From Clostridia bacterium (GTDB lineage Bacteria; Bacillota; Clostridia; Christensenellales; Borkfalkiaceae), in contig JAFQVL010000046.1 of the NCBI GenBank assembly GCA_017408045.1, forward strand, positions 1-40,220: DNA of 40,220 nt, written 5' to 3'. The notes below the pieces were generated by a model. The model was given only the letters and a program-made list of their open reading frames with translations. It did not search any database and had not been told where the DNA came from. The position numbers were made by a program, and so were the translations under genes. Below, piece after piece: positions 30,621-38,810 of this stretch (position 1 is the first letter of the stretch; each line of letters begins with the position of its first letter).

Positions 30621-31895
30621 ATGCTTACTTCGATTTGCGGAATCAACTGGGGCGATGAAGGCAAGGGCAGAATGGTAGACCTGCTTTCGGAAAAATTTGA
30701 CGTCGTTTGCCGTTATCAGGGCGGCAACAACGCAGGTCATACCGTCATCAACGAACGTGGCAAGTTTATTTTAAACTTGTTGCCGTCGGGTATCTTGCGT
30801 GAAGAGGTGGTCAACGTCATGGGGCCTGGTATGGTCATCGACATCAAGCACCTCTGCGGCGAAATTGCAAAGCTGAGAGAGGCTGGCATCAAAATCACCC
30901 CTGAAAACTTGAAAATTTCGGACAGAGCAGTCATCACAATGCCGTACAACGTTTTGCAGGATTGCTTGGAAGAGGATAGACTGGCGGGCAAAAAATTCGG
31001 TTCGACCCGTCGTGGGATTGCGCCCGTATACGCGGATAAGTACTACAAAAAGGCGTTTCGTATGGGCGAACTTCTCAACACGGAAAAATTGTACGCTCGC
31101 GTTGCGGACATCGTAGAATGGAAAAACCTCACCGTGGTGGGCGGCTATCATGCGGAGGCGGTAAAAACCGAGGACATCATCGCCTATTTTGAAGAATTTG
31201 GCAAGCAGCTTGCTCCCTTCGTATGCGACGTTGGTCTGTACTTGACCGAGGCGCACGCGCAGGGCAAGGACATTATGTTCGAGGCGCAGCTCGGTGCGAT
31301 GCGCGATATTGACTTCGGGATTCATCCCTACACCTCGTCGTCTTCGACGATTGCGGCTTACGCGCCCATCGGGGCAGGCGTTCCGCAGTTGCAACTGACG
31401 AACTCTATCGGTATTATGAAAGCGTATTCGACCTGCGTTGGCGAAGGCCCTTTCACGGCAGAATACTTCGGCGAAAAGGCAAAGTTCTTGCGCGACCTCG
31501 GCGGTGAGTACGGTGCGGCAACGGGCAGACCCCGTCGTGTCGGTCCTTTCGACATCGTGGCATCGCGCTACGGCATTCGTTGTCAGGGCGCAACGGAAAT
31601 TGCTTTGACGAAGATGGACATTCTTTCGGGGTATGAAGAAATCGAGGTCTGCGTCGCTTACGAGCTCAACGGCAAAGAAATCCACGAATTCCCCTTCATC
31701 GACGTTTTGGACGATTGCAAGCCGGTGTTCAAGACGGTCAAGGGCTGGAATTGCGACATTTCCTGGTGCAGAAAACCCGAGGATTTACCCAAAGAGGCTC
31801 TGGATTACGTTCGCTACTTAGAAGAGGCGTGCGGCTGCAAAATCAAGTACGTGTCCGTCGGCGCAGAGCGCGATGCGTATATCGAAATGTACTAA
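30621..31895 (+). CDS. purA: Adenylosuccinate synthetase
   Basis: This 424-residue enzyme makes adenylosuccinate from IMP, aspartate and GTP, the branch step to AMP. The ATG at 30621 follows GGAAGGAGA; the frame from the GTG at 30588 is an extension. GINWGDEGKGRMVDLL is the phosphate loop with catalytic Asp, GGNNAGHTVI holds the catalytic His, GSTRRGIAPVYADKYYKKAF is the IMP-binding signature, and TGRPRRVGPFD sits near the guanine and IMP site. The family usually has QWGDEGKGK; here the first residue is Asn. It is monocistronic with its own promoter, leader and terminator. Confidence 0.97.
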   Translation: MLTSICGINWGDEGKGRMVDLLSEKFDVVCRYQGGNNAGHTVINERGKFILNLLPSGILREEVVNVMGPGMVIDIKHLCGEIAKLREAGIKITPENLKISDRAVITMPYNVLQDCLEEDRLAGKKFGSTRRGIAPVYADKYYKKAFRMGELLNTEKLYARVADIVEWKNLTVVGGYHAEAVKTEDIIAYFEEFGKQLAPFVCDVGLYLTEAHAQGKDIMFEAQLGAMRDIDFGIHPYTSSSSTIAAYAPIGAGVPQLQLTNSIGIMKAYSTCVGEGPFTAEYFGEKAKFLRDLGGEYGAATGRPRRVGPFDIVASRYGIRCQGATEIALTKMDILSGYEEIEVCVAYELNGKEIHEFPFIDVLDDCKPVFKTVKGWNCDISWCRKPEDLPKEALDYVRYLEEACGCKIKYVSVGAERDAYIEMY

Positions 31896-31909
31896 ACAAA
31901 ACCAAGATA

Positions 31910-31938
31910 AAAGCCTGCGAGGGATTCGCGGGCTTTTT
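31910..31938 (+). terminator. Terminator of purA
   Basis: AAAGCCTGCGA (31910-31920) pairs with TCGCGGGCTTT (31926-31936), one G-U, followed by T. Confidence 0.88.
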
Positions 31939-32031
31939 ACTTTGTCGAAATTTGCAAAGGGCTACGTGCATCTTAATGCGCTCTTATACCTACTATAAAC
32001 AAATAAAGGGGATTTTTTTTCGTATCAACGC

Positions 32032-32060
32032 TTGATAAATGTGTTTTCATGTGCTATAAT
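32032..32060 (+). promoter_or_regulatory. Promoter of ddh
   Basis: TTGATA (32032-32037) and TATAAT (32055-32060) with a 17-base spacer. Confidence 0.8.
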
Positions 32061-32094
32061 ATAGCCAAAGAAAAAGAACGGTAAAGGTGAGAAG

Positions 32095-33078
32095 ATGGCA
32101 ATTCGTATCGGAATTTACGGCTATGGAAACCTTGGCAGGGGGGTAGAGCTCGCCTGCAAGCAAAACGCAGATATGGAAGTGGTGGGGGTGTTTACTCGCC
32201 GTGATCCTGCGTCGGTAAAAACGCAAACGGGCGTACCCGTGTACGCGGCGAACGACGTTTTTGAAATGAAAGACAAGATTGACGTGATGATTTTGTGCGG
32301 AGGTAGCTCCACCGATTTGCCCAAGCAAACGCCAGAGCTTGCAAAGGCATTTAACGTTGTCGACAGTTTTGACACCCACGCAAACATTCCTACCCACGTG
32401 GCGGCGGTGGATGCGGCGGCGATGCTTTCGAAAAAGACGGCGACCGTATCGGTGGGGTGGGACCCCGGTATGTTCTCGCTGATGCGCGCGTACGCCCTCT
32501 CCGTTTTGCCCGACGGGCAGACGTACACCTTCTGGGGGAAGGGGGTAAGCCAAGGACATTCGGACGCCATTCGTCGTATTGACGGCGTGCAGGATGCCAA
32601 GCAGTACACTATCCCTAAGGAAGAGGCGCTTTCTGCGGTGCGCGCAGGGGACAATCCCGAACTCTCTACCCGTGATAAGCATATCCGCGTTTGCTACGTA
32701 GTAGCAAAGGAGGGCGCTGACAAGGCGAAAATCGAACGTACCATCGTCGAAATGCCCAACTATTTTGCCGATTATGATACCACCGTGCATTTTATTTCGC
32801 AGGAAGAACTGAACCGAGATCATGCAGGTCTGCCGCACGGCGGCTTGGTGATTCGTACGGGCAAGACGGGGGCGGACGGAAAGCATAAGCACGTCGTAGA
32901 ATACCGCTTGCAACTCGATTCCAACGCGGAATTTACCGCTTCCGTTCTGGTGGCGTACGCAAGGGCGACTTATCGCCTCAATCAAGAGGGTGGATACGGC
33001 TGTAAAACGGCGTTGGATATTCCGCCCGTCTATCTGTTTGCAGGGCATAGGGATACGCTGATTGCAGAGTTGTTATAA
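32095..33078 (+). CDS. ddh: meso-Diaminopimelate dehydrogenase
   Basis: This 327-residue NADPH enzyme makes meso-diaminopimelate directly from tetrahydrodipicolinate, feeding lysine and peptidoglycan synthesis. The N-terminal Rossmann loop is IGIYGYGNLGRGVE. DVMILCGGSSTDLP and VVDSFDTHANIPTHV are typical of the family, as is VGWDPGMFSLMRAYA with the substrate loop, and GKGVSQGHSDAIRRIDGV with the conserved dehydrogenase residues. The length fits (320-330). It starts the ddh-yitT-BFD group. The GGTGAGAAG upstream is the ribosome binding site. Confidence 0.96.
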   Translation: MAIRIGIYGYGNLGRGVELACKQNADMEVVGVFTRRDPASVKTQTGVPVYAANDVFEMKDKIDVMILCGGSSTDLPKQTPELAKAFNVVDSFDTHANIPTHVAAVDAAAMLSKKTATVSVGWDPGMFSLMRAYALSVLPDGQTYTFWGKGVSQGHSDAIRRIDGVQDAKQYTIPKEEALSAVRAGDNPELSTRDKHIRVCYVVAKEGADKAKIERTIVEMPNYFADYDTTVHFISQEELNRDHAGLPHGGLVIRTGKTGADGKHKHVVEYRLQLDSNAEFTASVLVAYARATYRLNQEGGYGCKTALDIPPVYLFAGHRDTLIAELL

Positions 33079-33105
33079 GCGTGAATAGACGTATAGGATG
33101 TTTAG

Positions 33106-34089
33106 ATGAAGTTGAAATTAAAACTATTCAATTTTATAGGCTTGACGCTCGCGGGGATCATCAACGCCATAGGCGTTTGCTTGTTCTTGACCCCTTTATA
33201 TATTTATGACGGGGGCTTTTCGGGTACTAGCGTACTATTAAATCGCTATATCGCCTTTTTGCCCCAAGCGGTGTTCTTGTTGGTTCTGAACGTTCCGTTT
33301 TATTTTATCGGCAGAAAAAAGATCGGGTGGGAATTTTTGATTTATTCCCTGTACGCCGTGGCAATTTATGCGTTGGGGTCTTTGGCAATCAACTTGTGGA
33401 TATTCCCGAACGGCTTTTCGGACGGCTCGCCCATCGTTGGCGAGGAAGTGGTGCTTGCTACCATCTTCGGCGGACTTTTGTCGGGCGTGGGCAGCGGCTT
33501 GGTGATTAAATTTGGCGGAGCGCTGGACGGCGTAGAAGTAATGGCGCTGCTATTCCATAAAAAATTGGGCGTTTCCGTGGGTACGTTCGTGATGATGTAT
33601 AACGCCATTTTGTATATCGCGGCAGCGGTGATTGCATCCGTAGCGTCGGGAGAAAACGAATGGACGATTGCCCTCTATTCGGTAGTAGCCTACTACGTAG
33701 GCTTGAAGACGATTGACTTTATCGTTGAGGGTTTAGAAAAGGGCAAGGCGGCGATGATTATCACCGAGAATCCAAGAAAGTTGTCCGAGGCGTTATCCCA
33801 TGAGTTAAAGCGCGGTATCACCCTGTGGGATTCCAAGGGGTATTATTCGGGTTCTGATAAGAAGATGCTGTACGTCGTGGTCAATCGCTTTGAAATTGCA
33901 AAGCTGAAAACACTAGTGTCCGAATTAGACCCCAAAGCCTTCGTGTCGATTATGGAGGTCAGCGAAGTAATGGGAGAGAGCAAACTCTACCGCAAAAAGG
34001 ACAAGAAAAAATCCGTTCGACCCACTCAGTTGTCCCTGCCTATGGAGAGGCTGGATGAGGGAAAAGTCGACACGGACAATCAAGCGTAA
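33106..34089 (+). CDS. YitT family membrane protein, second copy
   Basis: This 327-residue protein has about six membrane helices in the first 200 residues (LFNFIGLTLAGIINAIGVCL; GFSGTSVLLNRY; PFYFIGRKKIGW; GVGSGLVIKFGGALDGVEVM), the YitT repeats with conserved Gly residues, and a soluble DUF2179 domain (residues about 215-290; AAMIITENPRKLSEALSHEL). A charged tail of about 35 residues ends the protein. It is a paralogue of the gene at 25856 but not a near duplicate. Twenty-seven bases after ddh and probably in the same transcript. The transported molecule, if any, is unknown. Confidence 0.9.
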   Translation: MKLKLKLFNFIGLTLAGIINAIGVCLFLTPLYIYDGGFSGTSVLLNRYIAFLPQAVFLLVLNVPFYFIGRKKIGWEFLIYSLYAVAIYALGSLAINLWIFPNGFSDGSPIVGEEVVLATIFGGLLSGVGSGLVIKFGGALDGVEVMALLFHKKLGVSVGTFVMMYNAILYIAAAVIASVASGENEWTIALYSVVAYYVGLKTIDFIVEGLEKGKAAMIITENPRKLSEALSHELKRGITLWDSKGYYSGSDKKMLYVVVNRFEIAKLKTLVSELDPKAFVSIMEVSEVMGESKLYRKKDKKKSVRPTQLSLPMERLDEGKVDTDNQA

Positions 34090-34131
34090 GAAAAATAATA
34101 GGCGTTGCCAAAGGAGATTATTAGGATTATT

Positions 34132-34329
34132 ATGAAAGAAAATTATATGGTATGTAATTGTATGCAGGTTAGTTATAATAGCATTGCTGCCGCTTTGGAA
34201 GGGCACACGAAGTTCGAGGACGTCCTGCAACTGTTTGACGTTGTGCAGGAAATCACGCATTGTTCTACTGGATGCGGCGGATGTCATGATAAGGTGTTGG
34301 AGGTAATCTCCGAAATCATGATGAGCTAA
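34132..34329 (+). CDS. BFD-like [2Fe-2S]-binding small protein
   Basis: This 65-residue protein has the arrangement of bacterioferritin-associated ferredoxin-type domains: VCNCMQVSYNSI near the start and HCSTGCGGCHDKV near residues 43-55, giving four Cys (CxC and CxxC). The remaining helices resemble the Fer2_BFD fold. It probably carries an iron-sulfur cluster and passes electrons or senses iron. The start is uncertain: the ATG at 34132 follows TAGGATTATT, but the ATG at 34147 is also possible, and AAGGAG lies farther upstream near 34110. It is 42 bases after yitT and may be co-transcribed. Confidence 0.75.
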   Translation: MKENYMVCNCMQVSYNSIAAALEGHTKFEDVLQLFDVVQEITHCSTGCGGCHDKVLEVISEIMMS

Positions 34330-34340
34330 TTGCCTACAAA

Positions 34341-34881
34341 ATACGGCGCAATACGGCGTTGCGCTGTGGCAACCTTCGGTCGTTTACTCATAGTAAACTC
34401 CTTCAGGTTTTCCTCGCGCGCCTTGTCTTGCTTGCATTTTTTAACGGCAATGCCTACAAAATACGGCGCAATACTTTGTCGAACTTGCGTTTTCCCTCGC
34501 TCATTTACGTTTGTAAATGCCCCGTCGGGAAAGCCGCGTTCTTCGCGTCTTGCTTGTATTTTGCTACGGCAATCCCTACAAATACGGCGCAATACGGCGT
34601 CGAACCTGTGCGCCTTTCAGTCGTGTACGGGTAGTACACTCCTATCAAGGTGCTCGGTTCTCCTTGTCTTGCTTGCAACTGCAACGCAAAAAAATACACT
34701 ATGGTTGGGCTTTGCATAGGATTTACGGCGCAATACGGCGTTGCGCTGTGGCAACCTTCGGTCGTTTACGCATAGTAAACTCCTTCAGGTTTTCCTCGCG
34801 CGCCTTGTCTTGCTTGCAACTGCAACGCAAAAAATACACTATGGTTAGGCTTTGCGTTGGATTTGCGGCGCAATACGGCGA
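34341..34881. repeat. Hairpin-unit repeat block, locus 2 (four units and a stub)
   Basis: Units begin with TACGGCGCAATAC at 34342, 34462, 34583 and 34724, and a stub starts at 34864, giving periods of 120, 121, 141 and 140. Each carries a central hairpin: GTTTAC-TCATA-GTAAAC in unit 1, CATTTAC-GTTT-GTAAATG in unit 2, GTGTAC-GGGTA-GTACAC in unit 3, and GTTTAC-GCATA-GTAAAC in unit 4. Units 1 and 4 are nearly the same. Each unit contains GTCTTGCTTG. The linker of units 3 and 4 holds CAACGCAAA with a matching TTTGCGTTG (exact in unit 4). No real gene lies here; the region separates the BFD gene from the YwaF-like gene. Confidence 0.9.
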
Positions 34882-34931
34882 GCGCGTGAAAATTGTGATC
34901 TACGATATTTTTTAAAGGATTTATACGAAAG

Positions 34932-35789
34932 ATGTTGGAATTTTTTGGCTTAGCGGATTTTCGTGATGGTCAATTTCATTTTATGCGTGAGGCGGAGGGG
35001 GCTTGGTCTTGGCAGCATATCACCTTCGTTTCAATTTGTCTTGCGGTAATGGTTGCGCTTGCAATCTTTTTTGGTATGCGCAACAAGGATAAGACGGAGC
35101 AGGAAAAGAACAAAGTGTTAATCGTCAGCGCCTTTTTGATTGACGGTTTTGAGATTGTCAAAATCGTCGTGCTGTGTATACGGGCGCAAGACCCGTTGAA
35201 ATGGTTGTACGTTCTGCCCTTATTCCTTTGCAGTATTCAACTGATTGCCATTCCTATGGCGGCGTTTTGCAACGGGAGATTGAAAGAGGCGTGCCTCGAT
35301 TTCGTATTCACCTTCGGGATTTTGGGCGCGATATTCGGTACGGTGGGGGCAACGCAGAATTATGCGGCGTATCCCGTCCTTTCTATGGATAACGTATTTT
35401 CGGGGATTACCCATTCGATTTCGGGTTTTGCCTCGCTGTATATCGGGATTTCGGGAATGCGGAGTATGAAAAGCGAAAACTTCCCGATTACCATTTCCGT
35501 GCTTCTGGGATTTTCAATACTGGCGTACGTTGCCAACAGCGTGCTGGATTATAACTATATGTTCCTGATGTACCACGACGGCACGCCGTACAGCATCTTT
35601 TGGGATATGGTAGGCGGCAGCCCCGTATTCTATCCCTTGACGGTGGTGGGCGCGTTCGTCCTTTACCTCGTGGGGTTCTATGCGGTGGACGGTTGGATAC
35701 AAAAGCGCAAAAAGGCAGCCTCTGCGGCGGCTGTGGAAACGGTCGAGCCGGCGACAGAAACGGTTATCGAAGAAGACATGGCGGCATAA
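34932..35789 (+). CDS. YwaF-like integral membrane protein
   Basis: This 285-residue membrane protein has about seven hydrophobic helices. It reads WSWQHITFVSICLAVMVALA, then LPLFLCSIQLIAIPMAAF, a stretch GATQNYAAYPVL, then NYMFLMYHDGTPYSIFWDM and FYPLTVVGAFVLYLVGFYAV. These match the layout of the YwaF/TMEM164-like group (TIGR02206), which has a conserved LPLxLC and a late GPxPxY-type segment. No enzymatic function is established. The tail (residues 255-285) is rich in Ala, Glu and Thr and probably cytoplasmic. It starts 51 bases after the last repeat stub with a weak AAAGGAT site. Its promoter was not found, so the repeats may form part of its transcript. Confidence 0.65.
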   Translation: MLEFFGLADFRDGQFHFMREAEGAWSWQHITFVSICLAVMVALAIFFGMRNKDKTEQEKNKVLIVSAFLIDGFEIVKIVVLCIRAQDPLKWLYVLPLFLCSIQLIAIPMAAFCNGRLKEACLDFVFTFGILGAIFGTVGATQNYAAYPVLSMDNVFSGITHSISGFASLYIGISGMRSMKSENFPITISVLLGFSILAYVANSVLDYNYMFLMYHDGTPYSIFWDMVGGSPVFYPLTVVGAFVLYLVGFYAVDGWIQKRKKAASAAAVETVEPATETVIEEDMAA

Positions 35790-35802
35790 AGACAAAAACA
35801 AA

Positions 35803-35831
35803 ACGGAGAAGAGAAATCTTCTCCGTTTTTT
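35803..35831. terminator. Bidirectional terminator
   Basis: ACGGAGAAGA (35803-35812) and TCTTCTCCGT (35817-35826) form a perfect stem with T runs on both strands, ending the YwaF-like gene and the minus-strand nuclease gene. Confidence 0.9.
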
Positions 35832-35845
35832 ATATAATATATTTT

Positions 35846-37114
35846 TTAGGTTAAACCTTTTGTTAGATATTCATCGTAAAACATCCAATGAAAGCCAGCT
35901 GCTTGCTGTCTATTTCCCTTGCAGCATTGTCCAATCGAAGAGCCGTTTTTTAAACCAACATATTTTGATGCTTCATCAATCGAATTAAAAATCTTATTTA
36001 ATTCGAGATTTATTACTTTTTTTAAATTTTTATTTTCACCAATATATTTTATTCCTAGTTGGCTTGCGTGCTTGCGTAGGGTGCTTATTGTTCTTCCAGG
36101 GAATTTTTTTAACAATTCGTCGCAAATGCCTAATTTTGGATATAAGGTTTTTAGTAATTTAATCTCTTCATCGCTAAAAACAGGGGGGCGTTTTTTTGTT
36201 TCTTTGCATTCATAAATCTCTTTGTCTGCAAAATAACAAAAATTCAATCCGTTAGATCCTGTTTCTAATCCTTTGCAGCATCTTAATATATGGCATCGGC
36301 TGGCACCAGTTTTTTCATTCGCTTCCTTTGCTGATGAATAAACTGTTTGTGTTTGAAAACAATAGATTTTCTCATTTCTATTAAATTTTACGTCTTGTGG
36401 TTTCCAATCTGCATTATAATTTAATTCGTAACACCAAAAAAATCCGTTTGCTTTTCTTTGTTTTCTTTGACAGCACGATACTATACTACCAAGGCTAAAG
36501 CCTGTGGTTTTAACGCATTCCGTAATGCTGTCGTATTTTTTGATTATATTTAAGTCGTCGTCTATCTGAAAAATAGGCGAAAGCAATGCGTTTCTTTTGG
36601 GCTTCCAGTCTTTAGTATAATTTTTGACATAGCACCAATAAAACCCTTTGCAAGAAGGCTTTAATCCTTCACAGCAACGCCTAATTTGGGAATCGTTTGC
36701 ATGTGAGCCAAATTGTCGTGATGCTTCTGCGGTGCTGGGAAATTCCGCAACAATAGTTAAATCTTTAGATATTTGATAAACTTTATAGCCTAAATGATTG
36801 CCTGTATCACCGCCTAAAGTCATATTATAGCCATTACAATCTTCAAATCCTATGTAACTCCGATAATGGTTTATCCAGTAAACTTCTTTTTCGTTGGCTT
36901 TTGCCAGCGTTTCAATATTTTCTTCTAGGATGGTATGCTCAAAATTGTCCCAGCCATATTTTTTAATTGCGTTAAAAAATACGCAAGAGTTATGATTGGA
37001 ATAGTTTCTATAACCATTGCTGTTTTTCCAACGCGCTTTTGCGGTTTGTTTTGTTTGACCGATATAACATTTACCGTTCAATTTATTTGTATGTTTATAA
37101 ATCAACCAACTCAT
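35846..37114 (-). CDS. GIY-YIG endonuclease with NUMOD-type repeats (homing-endonuclease-like)
   Basis: This is a 422-residue protein. Its N-terminal GIY-YIG domain (1-100) begins IYKHTNKLNGKCYIGQTKQT, has the catalytic Arg in KARWKN and a Glu in NEKEVYWINHY. Four tandem repeats follow, each ending in a C-C-x-G and aromatic motif: IRRCCEGLKPSCKGFYWCY, VSCCQRKQRKANGFFWCY, LRCCKGLETGSNGLNFCY and IGQCCKGNRQQAAGFHWMF. These resemble the NUMOD/IENR modules that position homing endonucleases on DNA. Between the third and fourth is a Myb/SANT-like helix-turn-helix (FSDEEIKLLKTLYPKLGICD). The gene is much more AT-rich than its neighbours, pointing to horizontal transfer. It sits 48 bases after radA; no intron is visible, so it is free-standing. 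Confidence 0.85.
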   Translation of the reverse strand: MSWLIYKHTNKLNGKCYIGQTKQTAKARWKNSNGYRNYSNHNSCVFFNAIKKYGWDNFEHTILEENIETLAKANEKEVYWINHYRSYIGFEDCNGYNMTLGGDTGNHLGYKVYQISKDLTIVAEFPSTAEASRQFGSHANDSQIRRCCEGLKPSCKGFYWCYVKNYTKDWKPKRNALLSPIFQIDDDLNIIKKYDSITECVKTTGFSLGSIVSCCQRKQRKANGFFWCYELNYNADWKPQDVKFNRNEKIYCFQTQTVYSSAKEANEKTGASRCHILRCCKGLETGSNGLNFCYFADKEIYECKETKKRPPVFSDEEIKLLKTLYPKLGICDELLKKFPGRTISTLRKHASQLGIKYIGENKNLKKVINLELNKIFNSIDEASKYVGLKNGSSIGQCCKGNRQQAAGFHWMFYDEYLTKGLT

Positions 37115-37162
37115 AAAAACTCCGATTAAAAAAGTATAACTGGATCAAGGTAGAGTTTTGTG

Positions 37163-38572
37163 TTATTTATGCGTTGTGGTGGGGTTAAACTTGGGACGCA
37201 AGCCAAGCTCCGCAATCATTTGCCCGACGTAGCGAACGGGTACAAGCTCGATTTTATCCCCGTATTTTTCGCAATTTTTCATGGATTTTTGGGGCAAAAT
37301 TACCCGTTTAAAGCCGTTTTTGATACATTCTACCACCCGTTTTTCGGCGTAGACGACGGGGCGAACCTCGCCCGTCAAACCCACTTCGCCAAACAGCGCC
37401 GTGTACTTATCAATCGGGGTGTCCGATGCCGCGCTGGCAAGCGCCGCGCAAACCGCAAGGTCTACGCTCGGTTCGGTTAGGCGAATACCGCCCATGGCGT
37501 TCACGTAAACGTCTGCGCTCCAAAAGGGGATACCGCAACGCTTTTCCAACACCGCAATCAGCACGGCAAGCTTGTTGCCGTCAATCCCTAGCGCCATTCT
37601 GCGCGGCATACCGAACGGCGTTTTGGCAATCAACGTTTGTAGCTCTACGTTGATACAGCGGTTGCCGCTGATGCCGGGGCTTACCGCCGAGCCTGCGGCA
37701 AGTCCTCTCGTGTCCGATAAAAACAGAGCTGAATAATCCTGCACGCTGGAAAGTCCTCGGTCGGTCATTTCAAAAACGCCCACCTCTTGCACCGACCCGA
37801 AACGGTTTTTTACCGCACGCAGCAGCTTGAAGTTGTCCTCTTGCTGTCCCTCGAAATAGAGGACGGTATCCATAATATGCTCCAAAACCTTCGGCCCTGC
37901 AATCGCGCCTTCCTTGTTGACGTGTCCGATGAGGAAGAAAGTAATGTTGTTCGCTTTGGCAATCCGCATTAGTTTAGCGGCGCATTCCCGCACTTGTCCC
38001 ACGCTGCCTGCGGCAGACGAAAGGCTCTCGGTGTAAACGGCTTGAATAGAGTCAATGACGACGAACTTGTTTTCGCCGAGGCTTGCCTCGATGTCCTCAA
38101 GGCAGGTTTCGTTCAAGAGCAGTAGGTCGTTGCCTCCCAAGCCCAAGCGTTCGCAACGCATTTTCACCTGCGAGCAGCTCTCCTCTGCGGAAACGTACAA
38201 AACGGGATATTCCTTGGCAAGGTGCGCGGAAACCTGCGTTAAGAGGGTACTTTTGCCGATGCCCGGGTCGCCGCCGAGCAGCACCAAAGAGCCGGGTACG
38301 ATACCGCCGCCAAGTACCACGTCAAATTCATCGACGCCGCTTTTTACGCGGTGGAACTTGTCGTAGTTGACCTTGGATAAGGGGACGGGGCGGTTGACGC
38401 TCATTCTCGACACCCCTTTATGGGCAGCGGTTGCCGTTTCAGGGGCAACGATTTCCTCTTGCAGAGTGTTATATTCGTTGCAGGCAGGGCATTTTCCAAG
38501 CCATTTTGGGGTGGCGTAGCCGCATTCGGTGCAGACGTATTGCGTTGTAGGGGCTTTGGTTGTCTTCGCCAT
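37163..38572 (-). CDS. radA: DNA repair protein RadA (Sms)
   Basis: This 469-residue ATPase assists recombination by branch migration. The N-terminal zinc finger is CTECGYATPKWLGKCPAC (about 14-31). The RecA-like domain has Walker A GGDPGIGKSTLL near 97 and Walker B FVVIDSIQAVY near 160. The RadA-specific KNRFGS (about 252) is present. The C-terminal domain has the Lon-like peptide FGMPRRMALGID. The length is slightly above the usual 455. GGAGG lies just before the start. It is transcribed toward the AT-rich nuclease gene. Confidence 0.96.
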   Translation of the reverse strand: MAKTTKAPTTQYVCTECGYATPKWLGKCPACNEYNTLQEEIVAPETATAAHKGVSRMSVNRPVPLSKVNYDKFHRVKSGVDEFDVVLGGGIVPGSLVLLGGDPGIGKSTLLTQVSAHLAKEYPVLYVSAEESCSQVKMRCERLGLGGNDLLLLNETCLEDIEASLGENKFVVIDSIQAVYTESLSSAAGSVGQVRECAAKLMRIAKANNITFFLIGHVNKEGAIAGPKVLEHIMDTVLYFEGQQEDNFKLLRAVKNRFGSVQEVGVFEMTDRGLSSVQDYSALFLSDTRGLAAGSAVSPGISGNRCINVELQTLIAKTPFGMPRRMALGIDGNKLAVLIAVLEKRCGIPFWSADVYVNAMGGIRLTEPSVDLAVCAALASAASDTPIDKYTALFGEVGLTGEVRPVVYAEKRVVECIKNGFKRVILPQKSMKNCEKYGDKIELVPVRYVGQMIAELGLRPKFNPTTTHK

Positions 38573-38588
38573 AAAACCTCCTTTGAGA

Positions 38589-38810
38589 GTGAAGTTTTTG
38601 TTTTACAAAAGTGAAGTTTGCGCTTTGCGTAAGTGAAGTTATTTCGTTCAACTCATAGTGAAGTTTTGCTTAAAGCAAAGTTAAGGGATCATTTTATAAA
38701 CCCGTCGATCATTTTTTGCAATGCAAAAAACTTCACTGTCCGCAGGACAACTTCACTTCATAGAAACTTCACCGCCAAAGGCGACTTCACTGTGTTTGCT
38801 TCAGCAACAC
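38589..38810. repeat. Palindromic hairpin array C (GTGAAGTTT/AACTTCAC motif)
   Basis: The left half repeats GTGAAGTT(T) at 38589, 38611, 38633 and 38658 with hairpins including TTTTGT-TTT-ACAAAA and TTTTGC-TTAAA-GCAAAG between them. A centre (about 38679-38713) with ATTTTATAAACCC separates it from the right half, where (A)CTTCAC alternates with TTTTTTGC-AAT-GCAAAAAA, TGTCC-GCA-GGACA, TTC-ATA-GAA, CGCC-AAA-GGCG and a final GTGTT/AACAC hairpin that lies inside the ispDF 3' end. The stop codon of ispDF overlaps the last motif. Unlike arrays A and B it lies between two genes read in the same direction. Confidence 0.9.

Noticed and set aside
34330-34719. Plus-strand frame of 129 residues and its overlapping neighbours
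   Set aside because: They read through the tandem hairpin repeats in several frames and contain no known domain. The same is true of the frames at 387-736.
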